A stretch of 64,000 nucleotides of DNA from NCBI RefSeq assembly GCF_030409715.1, contig NZ_JAUFQI010000001.1, positions 2,964,501-3,028,500 on the forward strand, given 5' to 3'. The notes under the pieces are model-generated. The model was given only the letters and a program-made list of their open reading frames with translations. It made no database searches and had not been told where the DNA came from. Each line of letters starts with the position of its first letter. Position 1 is the first letter of the stretch. Below are positions 1 through 9,129 of this stretch, in pieces. The DNA comes from Reinekea marina. Its GTDB lineage: Bacteria > Pseudomonadota > Gammaproteobacteria > Pseudomonadales > Natronospirillaceae. Made by a program: the position numbers and the translations under genes.

Positions 1-2
1 CG

Positions 3-503
3 GACAATTCATTGCCAATTTCCAGTGACATTACCGAAGTCACTGTAAACACGGACGAAGGACCCTTTACCATTACCCGCCAAGCCAATGACATGCAACT
101 CATTGGCGGCGTACTTCAACCATTGATCCCTGTAGCCGGGGTACACCCTATGGGCGAGTTGGAAGTACTTGAAGCGCTCAATGACCCAGAATTTGTGGTA
201 GTTGACATGAGAACCATCGACTGGCGTGCAAAGAGCACCATCCCCGGCAGTATTCATATTCCTTACATAGAAATAGCAGCCCGCTTAGACGAGCTTGGCT
301 GCACGGGTTCAGAGGGCGCATGGGATTGTACAAACGCACGTAAAGTGGTCGCGTTTTGCAACGGCCCAGCTTGTGGTCAGTCGCCTATCGCCATTCGCGC
401 CATGGACAGAGAAGGTTACCCCACCGATAAAATTTACTACTACCGCGGCGGGATGCAAAGCTGGACAGTCATGGGGCTGAGTGTGTTGGAGGATGCGTTT
501 TAA
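3..503 (+). CDS. Rhodanese-like domain protein, 5' end cut by window edge
   Basis: The reading frame is open to the left edge, so the N-terminus is probably missing; a TTG at position 12 is the first possible start inside the window. The C-terminal part is a rhodanese domain: a beta strand with VVVDMRTIDW, the substrate-cleft stretch GSIHIPY, and the active-site loop VVAFCNGPACGQS with its catalytic cysteine near residue 119, followed by the closing YYYRGGMQSW element. Members of this family move sulfane sulfur or act as sulfur/redox relay domains. The substrate cannot be told from sequence. The gene stands alone in the window and is followed by a hairpin. Confidence 0.85.
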   Translation, partial: DNSLPISSDITEVTVNTDEGPFTITRQANDMQLIGGVLQPLIPVAGVHPMGELEVLEALNDPEFVVVDMRTIDWRAKSTIPGSIHIPYIEIAARLDELGCTGSEGAWDCTNARKVVAFCNGPACGQSPIAIRAMDREGYPTDKIYYYRGGMQSWTVMGLSVLEDAF

Positions 504-522
504 TTTTAAGCGAAAAAACATA

Positions 523-563
523 GTGCAAGCATAAAGGCTCACCCTTGGAGCTTGCACATTTTC
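523..563 (+). terminator. Probable intrinsic terminator of the rhodanese gene
   Basis: GTGCAAGC at 523-530 pairs with GCTTGCAC at 550-557, an 8-bp stem with a 19-nt loop, followed by ATTTTCTT. The long loop and interrupted T tract make it a moderate rather than a strong terminator. Confidence 0.5.
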
Positions 564-662
564 TTCCGTACCCGCTCTTTCAAACTTGAATAGATTCCAC
601 CACCACTTATTGTCACTCCAATGTACCCTACCTAGAAATACAAAAACCAAAACAGAGTCAAC

Positions 663-1430
663 ATGCCCACGCCAAATGAACTCATTGAACGATTAACACA
701 AATTGGACAATCTCTTAAAAACACCAATGCTGCCTATGCACTGCTAGGGCTTGGTTCTGCTGGTAGAGAACAGGACCGCTTAGATCAATATTCCGATTTA
801 GATTTTTTTGTCATTGCGAAAGAACAGAAAAAACAATCATTTTTAAAAGACCTGAGCTGGCTTACCCAAATATCACCTGCCGGATACTACTTTCAAAACA
901 CCGTAGACGGCTTTAAGTTTTTATATAAAGACGGTATTTTTTGTGAGTTTGCTATTTTTGAAGCAGACGAATTACCCAGCATTCCATTCAGCCAAGGCAA
1001 AGTAATTTGGTCTGAGTCAGGTTTTGATACCTCACTATTACACCCAACATCGACACAAGGCGTATACCAGCGAAGTGACGATATTGAATGGATACTCGGC
1101 GAAGCCCTTACAAACCTCTATGTTGGGTTAGGCCGATACCAAAGAGGTGAAAAGTTATCGGCCTTTAAATTTGTGCAGAGCTTTGCCTTAGATCGATTGA
1201 TCGATTTGTGCCACATCCAGTGGACCCCCAAACAAAACAGCCAAGATATTTTCATGCCCGATAGACGGCTTGAAAATCGATTTGAAGCAGCCGAAGCTCT
1301 CATAGATCAATGCGCGCAAGGTTATAGCAAAACAATTGAATCGGCATTGGCGCAGTTGCGGTGGTTAGAAGAGCATTTTGAAGTAAATAGCGCTATCGCT
1401 GGTGAGATTAGAAGGCTGGGAAAGAAATAA
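663..1430 (+). CDS. Nucleotidyltransferase-superfamily protein (hypothetical)
   Basis: A 255-residue soluble protein. Residues about 28-50 show the polymerase-beta-type nucleotidyltransferase signature: LGSAGREQDRLDQYSDLDFF matches the pattern GS-x-GR...D-x-YSDLDF in which the two aspartates bind metal. The rest is helical and has no motif I can name. Such proteins include aminoglycoside and tRNA nucleotidyltransferase-like enzymes and GlnD/GlnE-like domains; the substrate here is unknown. It has no close neighbour on its strand and is followed by a 500-bp non-coding region. An ATG start is used; the upstream ribosome site is weak. Confidence 0.65.
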   Translation: MPTPNELIERLTQIGQSLKNTNAAYALLGLGSAGREQDRLDQYSDLDFFVIAKEQKKQSFLKDLSWLTQISPAGYYFQNTVDGFKFLYKDGIFCEFAIFEADELPSIPFSQGKVIWSESGFDTSLLHPTSTQGVYQRSDDIEWILGEALTNLYVGLGRYQRGEKLSAFKFVQSFALDRLIDLCHIQWTPKQNSQDIFMPDRRLENRFEAAEALIDQCAQGYSKTIESALAQLRWLEEHFEVNSAIAGEIRRLGKK

Positions 1431-1638
1431 CCAGATTCGCTTCGACCAGGCCGCTTCTCTTAAAACAAAATTGCAATCCTATTCCCGAATACATAGGCTA
1501 ACATTTCTAAGGTAGGGACGATGTAACGATGCGTGTGGAGCGGCATTCCTAGCGGATTTGGACTGGTCCGCATCCGGCGACGACCTTATAAACAGCCGTC
1601 AGTTCTAATCTGGCCTTCTACGACATAACCAGCAGACG

Positions 1639-1672
1639 AAAAAAAACCGCTAACCTTTCGATTAACGGTTTC
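1639..1672 (-). terminator. Terminator hairpin in repeat unit 1
   Basis: On the minus strand a stem AAACCGTTAAT / GGTTAGCGGTTT closes a GAAA tetraloop and is followed by a run of U. G-U wobbles are satisfied only on the minus strand, which fixes the direction. Confidence 0.75.
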
Positions 1673-1776
1673 TTAAATTGGTAGCGCGGCTGGATTTGGA
1701 CTGGCCCGCATCCGGCGACGACCTTATAAACAGCCGTCAGTTCTAATCTGGCCTTCTACGACAAAACCACCAGACG

Positions 1777-1809
1777 AAAAAAAACCGCTAACCTTTCGAT
1801 AAACGGTTT
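1777..1809 (-). terminator. Terminator hairpin in repeat unit 2
   Basis: Same hairpin as in the neighbouring units with GAAA loop and U tract, but with one extra mismatch (GATAAACGG on the plus strand instead of GATTAACGG). Confidence 0.7.
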
Positions 1810-1914
1810 CTTAAATTGGTAGCGCGGCTGGATTTGGACTGGCCCGCATCCGGCGACGACCTTATAAACAGCCGTCGGTTCTAATCTGGCCTTCTACGAC
1901 AAAACCACCAGACG

Positions 1915-1947
1915 AAAAAAAACCGCTAATCTTTCGATTAACGGTTT
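1915..1947 (-). terminator. Terminator of the tRNA-fMet operon
   Basis: Nine bases downstream of the second tRNA, the minus strand carries a 12-bp stem (1920-1931 with 1936-1947, one G-U pair), a GAAA tetraloop and eight U. This is a strong intrinsic terminator and is also the first element of the repeat array. Confidence 0.85.
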
Positions 1948-1955
1948 CTTTAATG

Positions 1956-2032
<77 letters not shown>

Positions 2033-2097
2033 ACAAACTGGTCTTACTTTTTCTAAAACTTTCAACTTCAGTAACCATTCTTACTGAACGTTGTAAT

Positions 2098-2174
<77 letters not shown>

Positions 2175-2219
2175 TCAAACTTGTCGTTTTGTTGATTGGC
2201 TAATGTTTTACCTCTCAAC

Positions 2220-2255
2220 GGGGGCGCATAATAATGACTTATAGATCCAAGTCAA
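2220..2255 (-). promoter_or_regulatory. Sigma70 promoter of the tRNA-fMet operon, stringent-type
   Basis: On the minus strand a -35 TTGACT (2250-2255), a 16-bp spacer and a -10 TATTAT (2228-2233) are followed at once by the GC-rich discriminator GCGCCCCC. GC-rich discriminators are typical of stable RNA promoters under ppGpp control. Transcription would start near 2220 and give a leader of about 45 nt. Confidence 0.75.
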
Positions 2256-2268
2256 CTAACTTTTTGAT

Positions 2269-5022
2269 TTATTTAAGATTTTTCGATAAATACTGGTTCC
2301 TAGCCGCTAGCATTCTGGCTTCAAATTGCTCGTAGGTGCCCTTATCTACTGACCCAATGGTCAACCATTCAACAACACTTTGATGAACCAACGCAGGCGT
2401 TACTTGTTGGCCTAAACCATCAGACAACTTTCGAACTTGTAGATTCATTCGCATCTGAGCGTCTTCAGCTGGGCTTTCCGCGCCGACTAAAATCTCAATA
2501 TCGAGTGTTTTCTCATGCATAACCGCTTGGTTAAACTCATCTACCGGATTTTGCCATTGGTTCTGTACCTCAAATAAGCCTTTGGCTGGGCTCGGTACTT
2601 TTATTGCTTGCCATTGCTCTGCTAGTGTTTCTGCACTTAGATTGTCGAAGCGAGCGGCTTTCACCCATTTAATGATGGCTTGCCAGTGGGCGTCTGCGCT
2701 GGCACGTTTTGCAGAGTTCGCTACGGCATTAAAAGCTTCGCAGGCTGCCTTAAAACGCTTATTTAAGGCTGGGTAGTGCTCTTTTGGCAATGTGCCCAAC
2801 TGCTCATATTCAGATTTAAGATTCTCGAATACCGATTGATCAGCTTCGGGTGTTTCAGAATGAGTCAGCCCTTCTAAGCTGGTCAACACAGCCTCAGCTT
2901 GCTCACGGTTTGTTTCTAGTTCGGCTTTAAATTGCACGCTTTGCTCATCGCGTTTGGCAAAAAGCGCGTCACAAACTTCGCGAAACTCTTTCCACAGCTT
3001 TTGCTCGTCTTTACGTGATACAACTCCAGCTTTTTTCCACTCTTGTTGTAGCTTTTTCGCTTCGCCGGTCGCTTTTTTCACATCGTCGAGTTCGAGTAGA
3101 GATTTTGCTTTTTCAATAATGGCTTGCTTTTGCTCTTTAAAAACCGATTGTTCCTTAACCAGCTGATTAAACAACCCTTGATGCAACGTATCAAACTGCT
3201 TTTGAACGTTTTTACTGGCTGCTCGATCGACCGGCGAGTAATGGCGCCAATCGTTTCGTGCTGCTTGCAGTACACGGTCAATCTCTTTTAAATCGGGTGA
3301 GCTCCAATCGATCATGGCCGAATACTTACTCAGCTGCTCCACCACTTCTTTGCGTTTTTCTAAATTCACTTCGCGCAAGTGTCTTTGCTCGGCATAGTAT
3401 TCTTTACATGGCTCATACGCCTGCTGAGCCAGCTCGTGAAAAGACTCCCATAAATCTTGCTGGCGGTTTTGCAATCCTCGGCTAAGCAGCTTCCACTCTT
3501 CTTGCATGTCTCGAATAGACTGAGCACGCTCTTCTGGTGGCACCGATTGTTGAACTAAGGCCCCCATTTTTTTTATCAATGCTTCTTTTTTAGGCAGTAC
3601 AGCGTAACTTTGCCAGTCACGCAGTTTCTCTAACGCTTCGGTGGTTTCATCGAGTAACTTTTTCAACCCTGCATGATGTGAAAAATCAAAGCCCGCAATT
3701 TTCTCTTCTACGCCTTGATACAAACCTGATGCTCGACGGATCGACCCTTCTTCAATAGCCGATTGGCAACGCCGAATTTGACCTCTTATTGCGCGTACTT
3801 GATCAATTTCTTGTTGGCGGTGCTTAGCCAATGTCGCTTCGTGATCTTTCAACGCTTGTTTTATTTTTGCTAGCATGGCTGGTGTTTTATCTCCAAGCAC
3901 GGGTTCAATATCTTGCACCCAGTGCTCTAGCTCACTCATGAGCCCTTTATTTGATTCTTCTTTAACGGCGGCCATTAACCCTTCATAACCATTATGTTCT
4001 GCCAGCAGGCTTTGCAATTTGGCTAACCCTACTTCGTAGGCCGTACACGCTTTATGAAAGGCTTGGTTTTCAGCCTTAGTCGGCGTGCTAACTTGCTCGG
4101 TTTCACGCCATTGATGTTGCAAGCCCGTTAAAAAATGCTGGCTTTGTGTTATGGCTTGTTCCGTGTAATCGCCATCTTCAATGCAACCGGCTAAGTCTTC
4201 GAGCAAAGTGTTTAGAATCGCTTGTCGTTGTTCCGATTGCTCACCTTCTTCGGCCTCGGGTAATCGTTCATTACCCTGTAAATGATCATTTTTTGATTCG
4301 AGCTCAGCTTGAGTGGTTTCTTCGGATATGTGTTGCTCTGGTTCAGCCTTCGTTTTTTCTTCCTCTAAACGAGCTTGAACAGCATTATGAGCTGTTTCAT
4401 ATTGGCTTTGCACCTGTGCAGAACAATGAGTGCCACATTGCCCCCACTGATCAACTAAACCGCGAAGTTTGGCTTCGTACATTGGGTCAAAGCTGGCTTT
4501 TGCGAGTTGCTCCAATGCGGCAATGACCGCCTGCTGCTTATCGAGCAACGCTTGCTCTGCTTTAGCCGCTTGTTGTAAGGCTTCTAACTTGTTTTTAACG
4601 ATGCGATAAACGGTTTTGTCTTTCGCTTTTACTCGCTGCATCACACTGACAAGCACGCTTTCTTCATTGATATTCAACGCAGCCACTTGGCGAACTGATG
4701 CGTTAAAACCTTCACATGCGATCAACTGCAATGTGTCGCTGCCCAGCGTTTGCGGCTCTACTTTGGTAAAGTGTAGCTGCAGCATAAGAAGTTCGTTTTC
4801 CGGTAACGTAATATTTAAAGTGTTTAGCACGCTTTCATCGTTTTCGATGAGTTTAGCCAACTGCATCATTAAACTGTGTTTTCGCTTACCTTCAGCGACT
4901 TTAATATCGTCGGCCAATTGTTCAGGCGAAGTTAGCACAACCGTACCCGCTGGCTTTACAACCGGCGAGGTAGCGACTTGCTTTGCAGAGGCTTTTTTAC
5001 GACCAAATAACTTTTGAAACAC
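2269..5022 (-). CDS. DUF349 domain-containing protein
   Basis: A 917-residue, highly charged, almost wholly helical protein rich in K, E and Q. The N-terminus (FQKLFGRKKASAKQ) is basic, then come long coiled-coil stretches with several DUF349-like repeats. Recognisable repeat cores include EEWKLLSRGLQNRQQDLWESF, ARNDWRHYSPVDR and QQEWKKAGVVSRKDEQKLWK, which share the pattern W-x(6-8)-P/R...LW-x-x-F. DUF349 proteins are widespread in gammaproteobacteria and have no firmly established activity. The gene ends only 14 bp upstream of the tRNA-fMet promoter on the same strand and is divergent from sbcB. An ATG start follows AAGGAG-like bases on the minus strand. Confidence 0.85.
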   Translation of the reverse strand: MFQKLFGRKKASAKQVATSPVVKPAGTVVLTSPEQLADDIKVAEGKRKHSLMMQLAKLIENDESVLNTLNITLPENELLMLQLHFTKVEPQTLGSDTLQLIACEGFNASVRQVAALNINEESVLVSVMQRVKAKDKTVYRIVKNKLEALQQAAKAEQALLDKQQAVIAALEQLAKASFDPMYEAKLRGLVDQWGQCGTHCSAQVQSQYETAHNAVQARLEEEKTKAEPEQHISEETTQAELESKNDHLQGNERLPEAEEGEQSEQRQAILNTLLEDLAGCIEDGDYTEQAITQSQHFLTGLQHQWRETEQVSTPTKAENQAFHKACTAYEVGLAKLQSLLAEHNGYEGLMAAVKEESNKGLMSELEHWVQDIEPVLGDKTPAMLAKIKQALKDHEATLAKHRQQEIDQVRAIRGQIRRCQSAIEEGSIRRASGLYQGVEEKIAGFDFSHHAGLKKLLDETTEALEKLRDWQSYAVLPKKEALIKKMGALVQQSVPPEERAQSIRDMQEEWKLLSRGLQNRQQDLWESFHELAQQAYEPCKEYYAEQRHLREVNLEKRKEVVEQLSKYSAMIDWSSPDLKEIDRVLQAARNDWRHYSPVDRAASKNVQKQFDTLHQGLFNQLVKEQSVFKEQKQAIIEKAKSLLELDDVKKATGEAKKLQQEWKKAGVVSRKDEQKLWKEFREVCDALFAKRDEQSVQFKAELETNREQAEAVLTSLEGLTHSETPEADQSVFENLKSEYEQLGTLPKEHYPALNKRFKAACEAFNAVANSAKRASADAHWQAIIKWVKAARFDNLSAETLAEQWQAIKVPSPAKGLFEVQNQWQNPVDEFNQAVMHEKTLDIEILVGAESPAEDAQMRMNLQVRKLSDGLGQQVTPALVHQSVVEWLTIGSVDKGTYEQFEARMLAARNQYLSKNLK

Positions 5023-5163
5023 GAGTAAACTCCTTAAATTAACAAAACCTAACGCCTCTAGCGTTGAATTAAACCACTATTTGCGTTGGAAACTGTCACG
5101 AATGACAGGAAAACGTTAGCATACCCCCTTTCTAGCACCGTGCGGAACAGGATACAAGTAGGC

Positions 5164-6675
5164 ATGAATCAAAAATTCTCCAGTGAACCCACATTACTTT
5201 GGTACGATTATGAAACTTGGGGTGTAGACCCTAGGCGAGACCGAATCTGTCAGTTTGCTGCGATCAGAACCGATTTAGACCTAAACCCCATTGGTGAGCC
5301 GATTAATCTATTCTGCAAGCCACCTGCAGATACCGTGATAGACCCTGAAGCCGTGTTGATCACCGGTTTATCGCCACTTGAGGTTGAACAAAACGGCCTC
5401 AACGAATGGGATTTTGCCCATGAAATATATCGCCTCATGTCAAAACCAGGCACTTGCAGCGTTGGCTACAACACCATTCGCTTTGATGATGAATGTACTC
5501 GCTATTTATTTTATCGCAATTTGTTAGACCCTTATGCGCGCGAATGGCAAAACGGTAATTCTCGCTGGGATATTCTAGATGTCGTGCGCATGTATGCCGC
5601 CCTGCGCCCTGAGGGTATTAAATGGCCACAGCATGAAAACGGCTCGCCCTCATTTAAACTGGAACATTTAACAGCGGAGAACGGCTTAGCGCACGAAAAC
5701 GCGCACGATGCCGTGAGCGATGTTCAAGCCACCATTAGCTTTGCTCGACTTTTAAAAGAGGCCAACCCTAAGTTGTTTAACTTTGCGTTTAGCTTACGTT
5801 CGAAACACGAAGCACGCGCCCAGCTAGACTTAGTAAACCGTACGCCCCACCTGCACTTTACAGGGAAAATAGCGGCAACCGAATATTGCATGGGGATTGA
5901 AGTCCCCTTGTTTGTACACCCAGATCGAGCCAATGAAGTTGTGGTCATAGACGTTCGACACAACCCTGCTTGGCTACTCGATTACAGTGCTGAAGAACTT
6001 CAGCAATGGCTGTACAGTAAAACCGACGACCTTCCGGAAGGCATGAGTCGGCCGCCATTGCGCACAATTCACTTAAACAAAAGCCCCATGATTGCTCCGT
6101 TTAAATCATTAACGCCTGAGTTAGCTGAAAACCTTGATATTGATATAGACGAAGTAACAGGCTATGCCTCAACCGTTGCACAAAACCAACGTTATGTGGA
6201 GCTTGCGCAGGAAGTGATGAGCCAAACTCGACGTTACGATGACGAGGAACAAGAAAAAGACCCTGAACATTTGCTCTACGATGGTTTCATTGGCAACAAA
6301 GATCGAGCTTTATTAAATGAGATGGCATTTGGCAAACTTGCCATGGAAAACTGGATAGCAGAAGCACACCATTTTAATGACGCTCGTTTAGAGCCTTTGG
6401 TTGAAAACATATTAGGACGTCACTTTCCCACCGTTTTATTGCCAGAACAGCTAGAAAAGTGGCGAAATCAGCGTAAAAAAGCACTGACTCTCCCAAATCT
6501 TGGTCAAAAATTGACTGTTGACGCTGCATTAGACAAACTAAAGACCTTATTGGATAAACATAGCGGCCATTCCGGATTACTCGACACTCAAACCTACCTG
6601 CAACAGCTGCAAAAAAATTGGTTTGGATTAACTGAAGGGAAGGCTGAGCTAGATGAACAACTGGATTTATTTTGA
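5164..6675 (+). CDS. sbcB: Exodeoxyribonuclease I
   Basis: Exonuclease I digests single-stranded DNA from 3' to 5' and acts in recombination and mismatch repair. The DEDDh fold is visible: LLWYDYETWG near the N-terminus carries the first metal-binding D and E, YNTIRFDDECTRYLFYRN the second motif, and HENAHDAVSDVQATI the third with its catalytic H and D. The SH3-like and helical C-terminal parts follow. With the ATG at 5164 the protein has 503 residues, close to the family size (E. coli 475). A longer frame from a TTG at 5086 adds 26 residues with no conservation I recognise, so I reject it. Its stop overlaps the start of the next gene. Confidence 0.95.
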   Translation: MNQKFSSEPTLLWYDYETWGVDPRRDRICQFAAIRTDLDLNPIGEPINLFCKPPADTVIDPEAVLITGLSPLEVEQNGLNEWDFAHEIYRLMSKPGTCSVGYNTIRFDDECTRYLFYRNLLDPYAREWQNGNSRWDILDVVRMYAALRPEGIKWPQHENGSPSFKLEHLTAENGLAHENAHDAVSDVQATISFARLLKEANPKLFNFAFSLRSKHEARAQLDLVNRTPHLHFTGKIAATEYCMGIEVPLFVHPDRANEVVVIDVRHNPAWLLDYSAEELQQWLYSKTDDLPEGMSRPPLRTIHLNKSPMIAPFKSLTPELAENLDIDIDEVTGYASTVAQNQRYVELAQEVMSQTRRYDDEEQEKDPEHLLYDGFIGNKDRALLNEMAFGKLAMENWIAEAHHFNDARLEPLVENILGRHFPTVLLPEQLEKWRNQRKKALTLPNLGQKLTVDAALDKLKTLLDKHSGHSGLLDTQTYLQQLQKNWFGLTEGKAELDEQLDLF

Positions 6676-8213
6676 GTGTTAAAACGTTAATTATAACCCT
6701 TTCTCTTTTGTTCGTGGTGGCCTTGTCACCACTGGCCAGCAGCAGCGAACCTAAAAACGGGCCCGATTCATTTTTACAAGCTATTCAAATTCAACGATCG
6801 GGTTTAAATAACATAATGGCCTATATCGATGAACGCCCAGAAATTTTTAATCGCCCTCCCAAACATACATCCATACTATCTCGTTTAGAGCGTCAACAAG
6901 TAAAAGATTTATGGATATTGTATTTGGATTATTTAGCCACGCTGAATCAATTGGCCGATCAGTCAGCAACTATAAATAAGCATTCTGGTTTAAATACAAA
7001 AGATCAGATTAAGCGTCACCAGTTGGCGTTTAATGCACACTATCGATTTGCGCTTGAGTTTATTAGCCGCGTCGATCAAGACCCTGAAATTGTAAAATGG
7101 CTAAACAAAGAGCACCCTGAAGTAAAGCTTAAAAAGAACAGTTACAAAAAGCTCAAACAGGTAATGCTCAGTGATTGGAAAACCGATAGGTTTGATGATT
7201 TAAACGCACGCTCAATTGCCAGCTTTTCCCCCGCCAACACACTTGACCAAGCGCTATGGGAAGACCGTCTGGCGATCAGTAAAATGAATCGCTTTGGGTT
7301 ACTCACACAACAGAGTCTATCTTGGTTCAAAAGTACGCTTTATAAAGGTTGGTACCCTTTGCAAAAAAATGTGGCTTGGGGCATGGGTAAAGTGAAATTT
7401 TGGCGCATCGGCCGCACGCTTATTACACCAGAACAAGCACTCAGTTTCAGTCGCAGTTTTCAGCCCGGTGATTTCTTTATAACTCGTAAAGAATGGCGCA
7501 TGACCAACTTAGGTATTCCCGGCTTTTGGACACATTCGGCGCTGTATATAGGTACAAAACAAGAGCGAGCGGAATTTTTTAACAGCCCTGAAATTACCGC
7601 ATGGGTGTTAAGCCAAGGCATTGCCTCGGGCAATTTTGAAGACCTACTCCTGGCAACCAGCGAGATGTACCGAAATCATTCAGGCTTTGATGGGAACGGC
7701 GAGATCAGAGTCATCGAGGCGTTAAACCCCGGTGTCATTTTTAACTCGATAGAGTCTTCTCTCGATGCCGACGGTGCCGCCATTTTCAGACCAAACGTTT
7801 CAAGACTCGATATTGCTAAAGCCATTCAAGGCTCATTCACCTATACAGGAAAACCCTACGATTTCCATTTCGATTTTGACAGTGACACTGCGATGGTGTG
7901 TAGTGAACTTATTTTCAAAGCGTATCAAACCACTCCGGAACAAAACGGCATTACATTTCCCGTTAATTTAGTCGCCGGTAAAAAAATGCTGACACCGAAT
8001 GAAATCGCCCTGTGGTTTGAACAAACGCGCAATACCGATCAACAGCAAATAGAATTGGTTATGTTTATAGATAGCAATGAAAAGGCCGGCGTTGCTTATG
8101 AATCTACCGAGCAAGCGTTTTTAGGATCGTACAAGCGGCCAAAATGGCATGTTTTTCAACAATCAAGCTGGACCGAAGTAAATAAAAAAATACCCACCAC
8201 GGCCAGCCAATAA
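6672..8213 (+). CDS. Exported YiiX/permuted papain-like (NlpC/P60 superfamily) protein
   Basis: 513 residues starting with a TTG that overlaps the sbcB stop (TTGA), so translation is probably coupled. An N-terminal hydrophobic segment followed by LASSSE looks like a cleavable signal peptide. The middle 200 residues are helical. The C-terminal half has the permuted papain-like layout of YiiX: GDFFITRK...FWTHSALYIG with the catalytic histidine near residue 290, and SDTAMVCSELIFKAYQ with the catalytic cysteine near residue 413. Relatives act on cell-wall peptides or lipid/amide bonds; the substrate here is unknown. Confidence 0.7.
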   Translation: MSVKTLIITLSLLFVVALSPLASSSEPKNGPDSFLQAIQIQRSGLNNIMAYIDERPEIFNRPPKHTSILSRLERQQVKDLWILYLDYLATLNQLADQSATINKHSGLNTKDQIKRHQLAFNAHYRFALEFISRVDQDPEIVKWLNKEHPEVKLKKNSYKKLKQVMLSDWKTDRFDDLNARSIASFSPANTLDQALWEDRLAISKMNRFGLLTQQSLSWFKSTLYKGWYPLQKNVAWGMGKVKFWRIGRTLITPEQALSFSRSFQPGDFFITRKEWRMTNLGIPGFWTHSALYIGTKQERAEFFNSPEITAWVLSQGIASGNFEDLLLATSEMYRNHSGFDGNGEIRVIEALNPGVIFNSIESSLDADGAAIFRPNVSRLDIAKAIQGSFTYTGKPYDFHFDFDSDTAMVCSELIFKAYQTTPEQNGITFPVNLVAGKKMLTPNEIALWFEQTRNTDQQQIELVMFIDSNEKAGVAYESTEQAFLGSYKRPKWHVFQQSSWTEVNKKIPTTASQ

Positions 8214-8223
8214 AAGATTCTAG

Positions 8224-8964
8224 TTACTTATTAAAAAATGCGGATACCGCATTTTTAAAGTCGTCGCTCTCTAAGCGCTTTCGAAACAAGGCCCCTTCTT
8301 CATCGATGGTTTGTAACGTTTTAGACATGTAGGTTTGTTTCATTAATTTTTTGGTAATACGAACAGATTCAGTGGGCAACTTTGCAATGCCTTGAGCTTG
8401 TTGTAACGCAGCACTGAAAAATGTTTCATCGCTGTACACTTCATTGATCAACCCAGCCTCTTTCGCTTCATGAGCGCCAAACATTTTCCCGGTCAGTAAC
8501 CACTCACTCGCTTTAGCATGCCCAACTCGCAAAGGTAATAAGTAGGAACTGGCAAATTCAGGAACCAAGCCAAGATTTACAAAAGGCATTTGGAACTTGG
8601 CGTTTTCGCCACAAAACACTAGATCGCAATGCAGCAAGAGTGTGGTACCTATGCCCACGGCCGCGCCATTTACAGCGGCAATCACTGGTTTTGGGAAATC
8701 GGCCATGGTCATTAAAAACTGAAATACTGGCGCATCATCATCTTCAGGTGGGTGTTGCATAAAATCAGCTAAATCGTTGCCGGCGGTAAAGCAAGATTTT
8801 TGCCCGGACATTAACACCACTTGCACGGCATCGTTTTTGCGAGCATTAATAAACGCCGCCGTCAGTTCTTTGTACATCTGCTCGGTTATAGCATTCTTTT
8901 TATCGGGGCGGTTAAATTGAATCTCCATTACACCCTGAGCCGTATTGATATTGATATCGGACAT
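8224..8964 (-). CDS. Enoyl-CoA hydratase/isomerase family protein
   Basis: A 246-residue crotonase-fold protein. N-terminal strand VMEIQFNRPDKKNAIT, oxyanion-hole stretch CFTAGNDLADF, second oxyanion element AAVNGAAVGIGTTLLLHCDLV, and a glutamate in LGLVPEFASS at the position of the second catalytic acid are all visible. The lack of an obvious first catalytic glutamate suggests a delta3-delta2 enoyl-CoA isomerase rather than a hydratase, but this is inference. The start at 8964 (MSDININ) is preceded by AGAGAG and is preferred to an upstream ATG at 8994. The gene stands alone, convergent with the YiiX-like gene. Confidence 0.85.
   Translation of the reverse strand: MSDININTAQGVMEIQFNRPDKKNAITEQMYKELTAAFINARKNDAVQVVLMSGQKSCFTAGNDLADFMQHPPEDDDAPVFQFLMTMADFPKPVIAAVNGAAVGIGTTLLLHCDLVFCGENAKFQMPFVNLGLVPEFASSYLLPLRVGHAKASEWLLTGKMFGAHEAKEAGLINEVYSDETFFSAALQQAQGIAKLPTESVRITKKLMKQTYMSKTLQTIDEEGALFRKRLESDDFKNAVSAFFNK
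8234..8256 (+). terminator. Terminator inside the 3' end of the convergent gene
   Basis: AAAAATGCGG and CCGCATTTTT form a perfect 10-bp stem with an ATA loop, so the T tract serves transcription from the left. The hairpin lies within the last codons of the convergent crotonase gene, and by symmetry could also slow transcripts from the right. Confidence 0.65.
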
Positions 8965-9129
8965 ATCGAATCTCTCTAAACATTTACTCCTCAATTTAAA
9001 CGAGCGTTTTAATTTTGCAAGCCATGACCTTATAAATTCGTCGAATATTCACTATACAACCACCCCGAAAGCGCGCATTTTGGTGTACACTTCCCGCTAA
9101 AGCCCAATGAACTCAGGCAGGAGCGAGTA

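Larger units (their letters stand above)
1554..1955 (-). repeat. Tandem 138-bp tRNA-derived terminator repeats
   Basis: Three near-identical units lie directly downstream of the tRNA-fMet pair, read on the minus strand: 1816-1955, 1678-1815 and a truncated one at 1554-1677. The period is 138 bp (1554 to 1692 to 1830), then about 140 bp to the real tRNA. Each full unit contains, in transcription order, a GAAA-loop terminator hairpin with a U tract, about 60 nt of partly tRNA-like sequence containing AAGGTCGTCG as in the fMet variable/T arm region, a 15-nt insertion, and TCCAAATCC...GCTACCA, which resembles the tRNA-fMet T loop and acceptor/CCA end. The last unit lacks the CCA end. The arrangement resembles the repeats downstream of E. 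coli tyrT, which also carry the tRNA 3' end. Confidence 0.85.

Noticed and set aside
1554..1955. CRISPR array from the regular repeats
   Set aside because: Units are contiguous 138-bp copies with no spacers, and contain a tRNA end and a terminator.
4146..4526. 126-codon frame opposite the DUF349 gene
   Set aside because: Shadow of the coding strand with no start signals.
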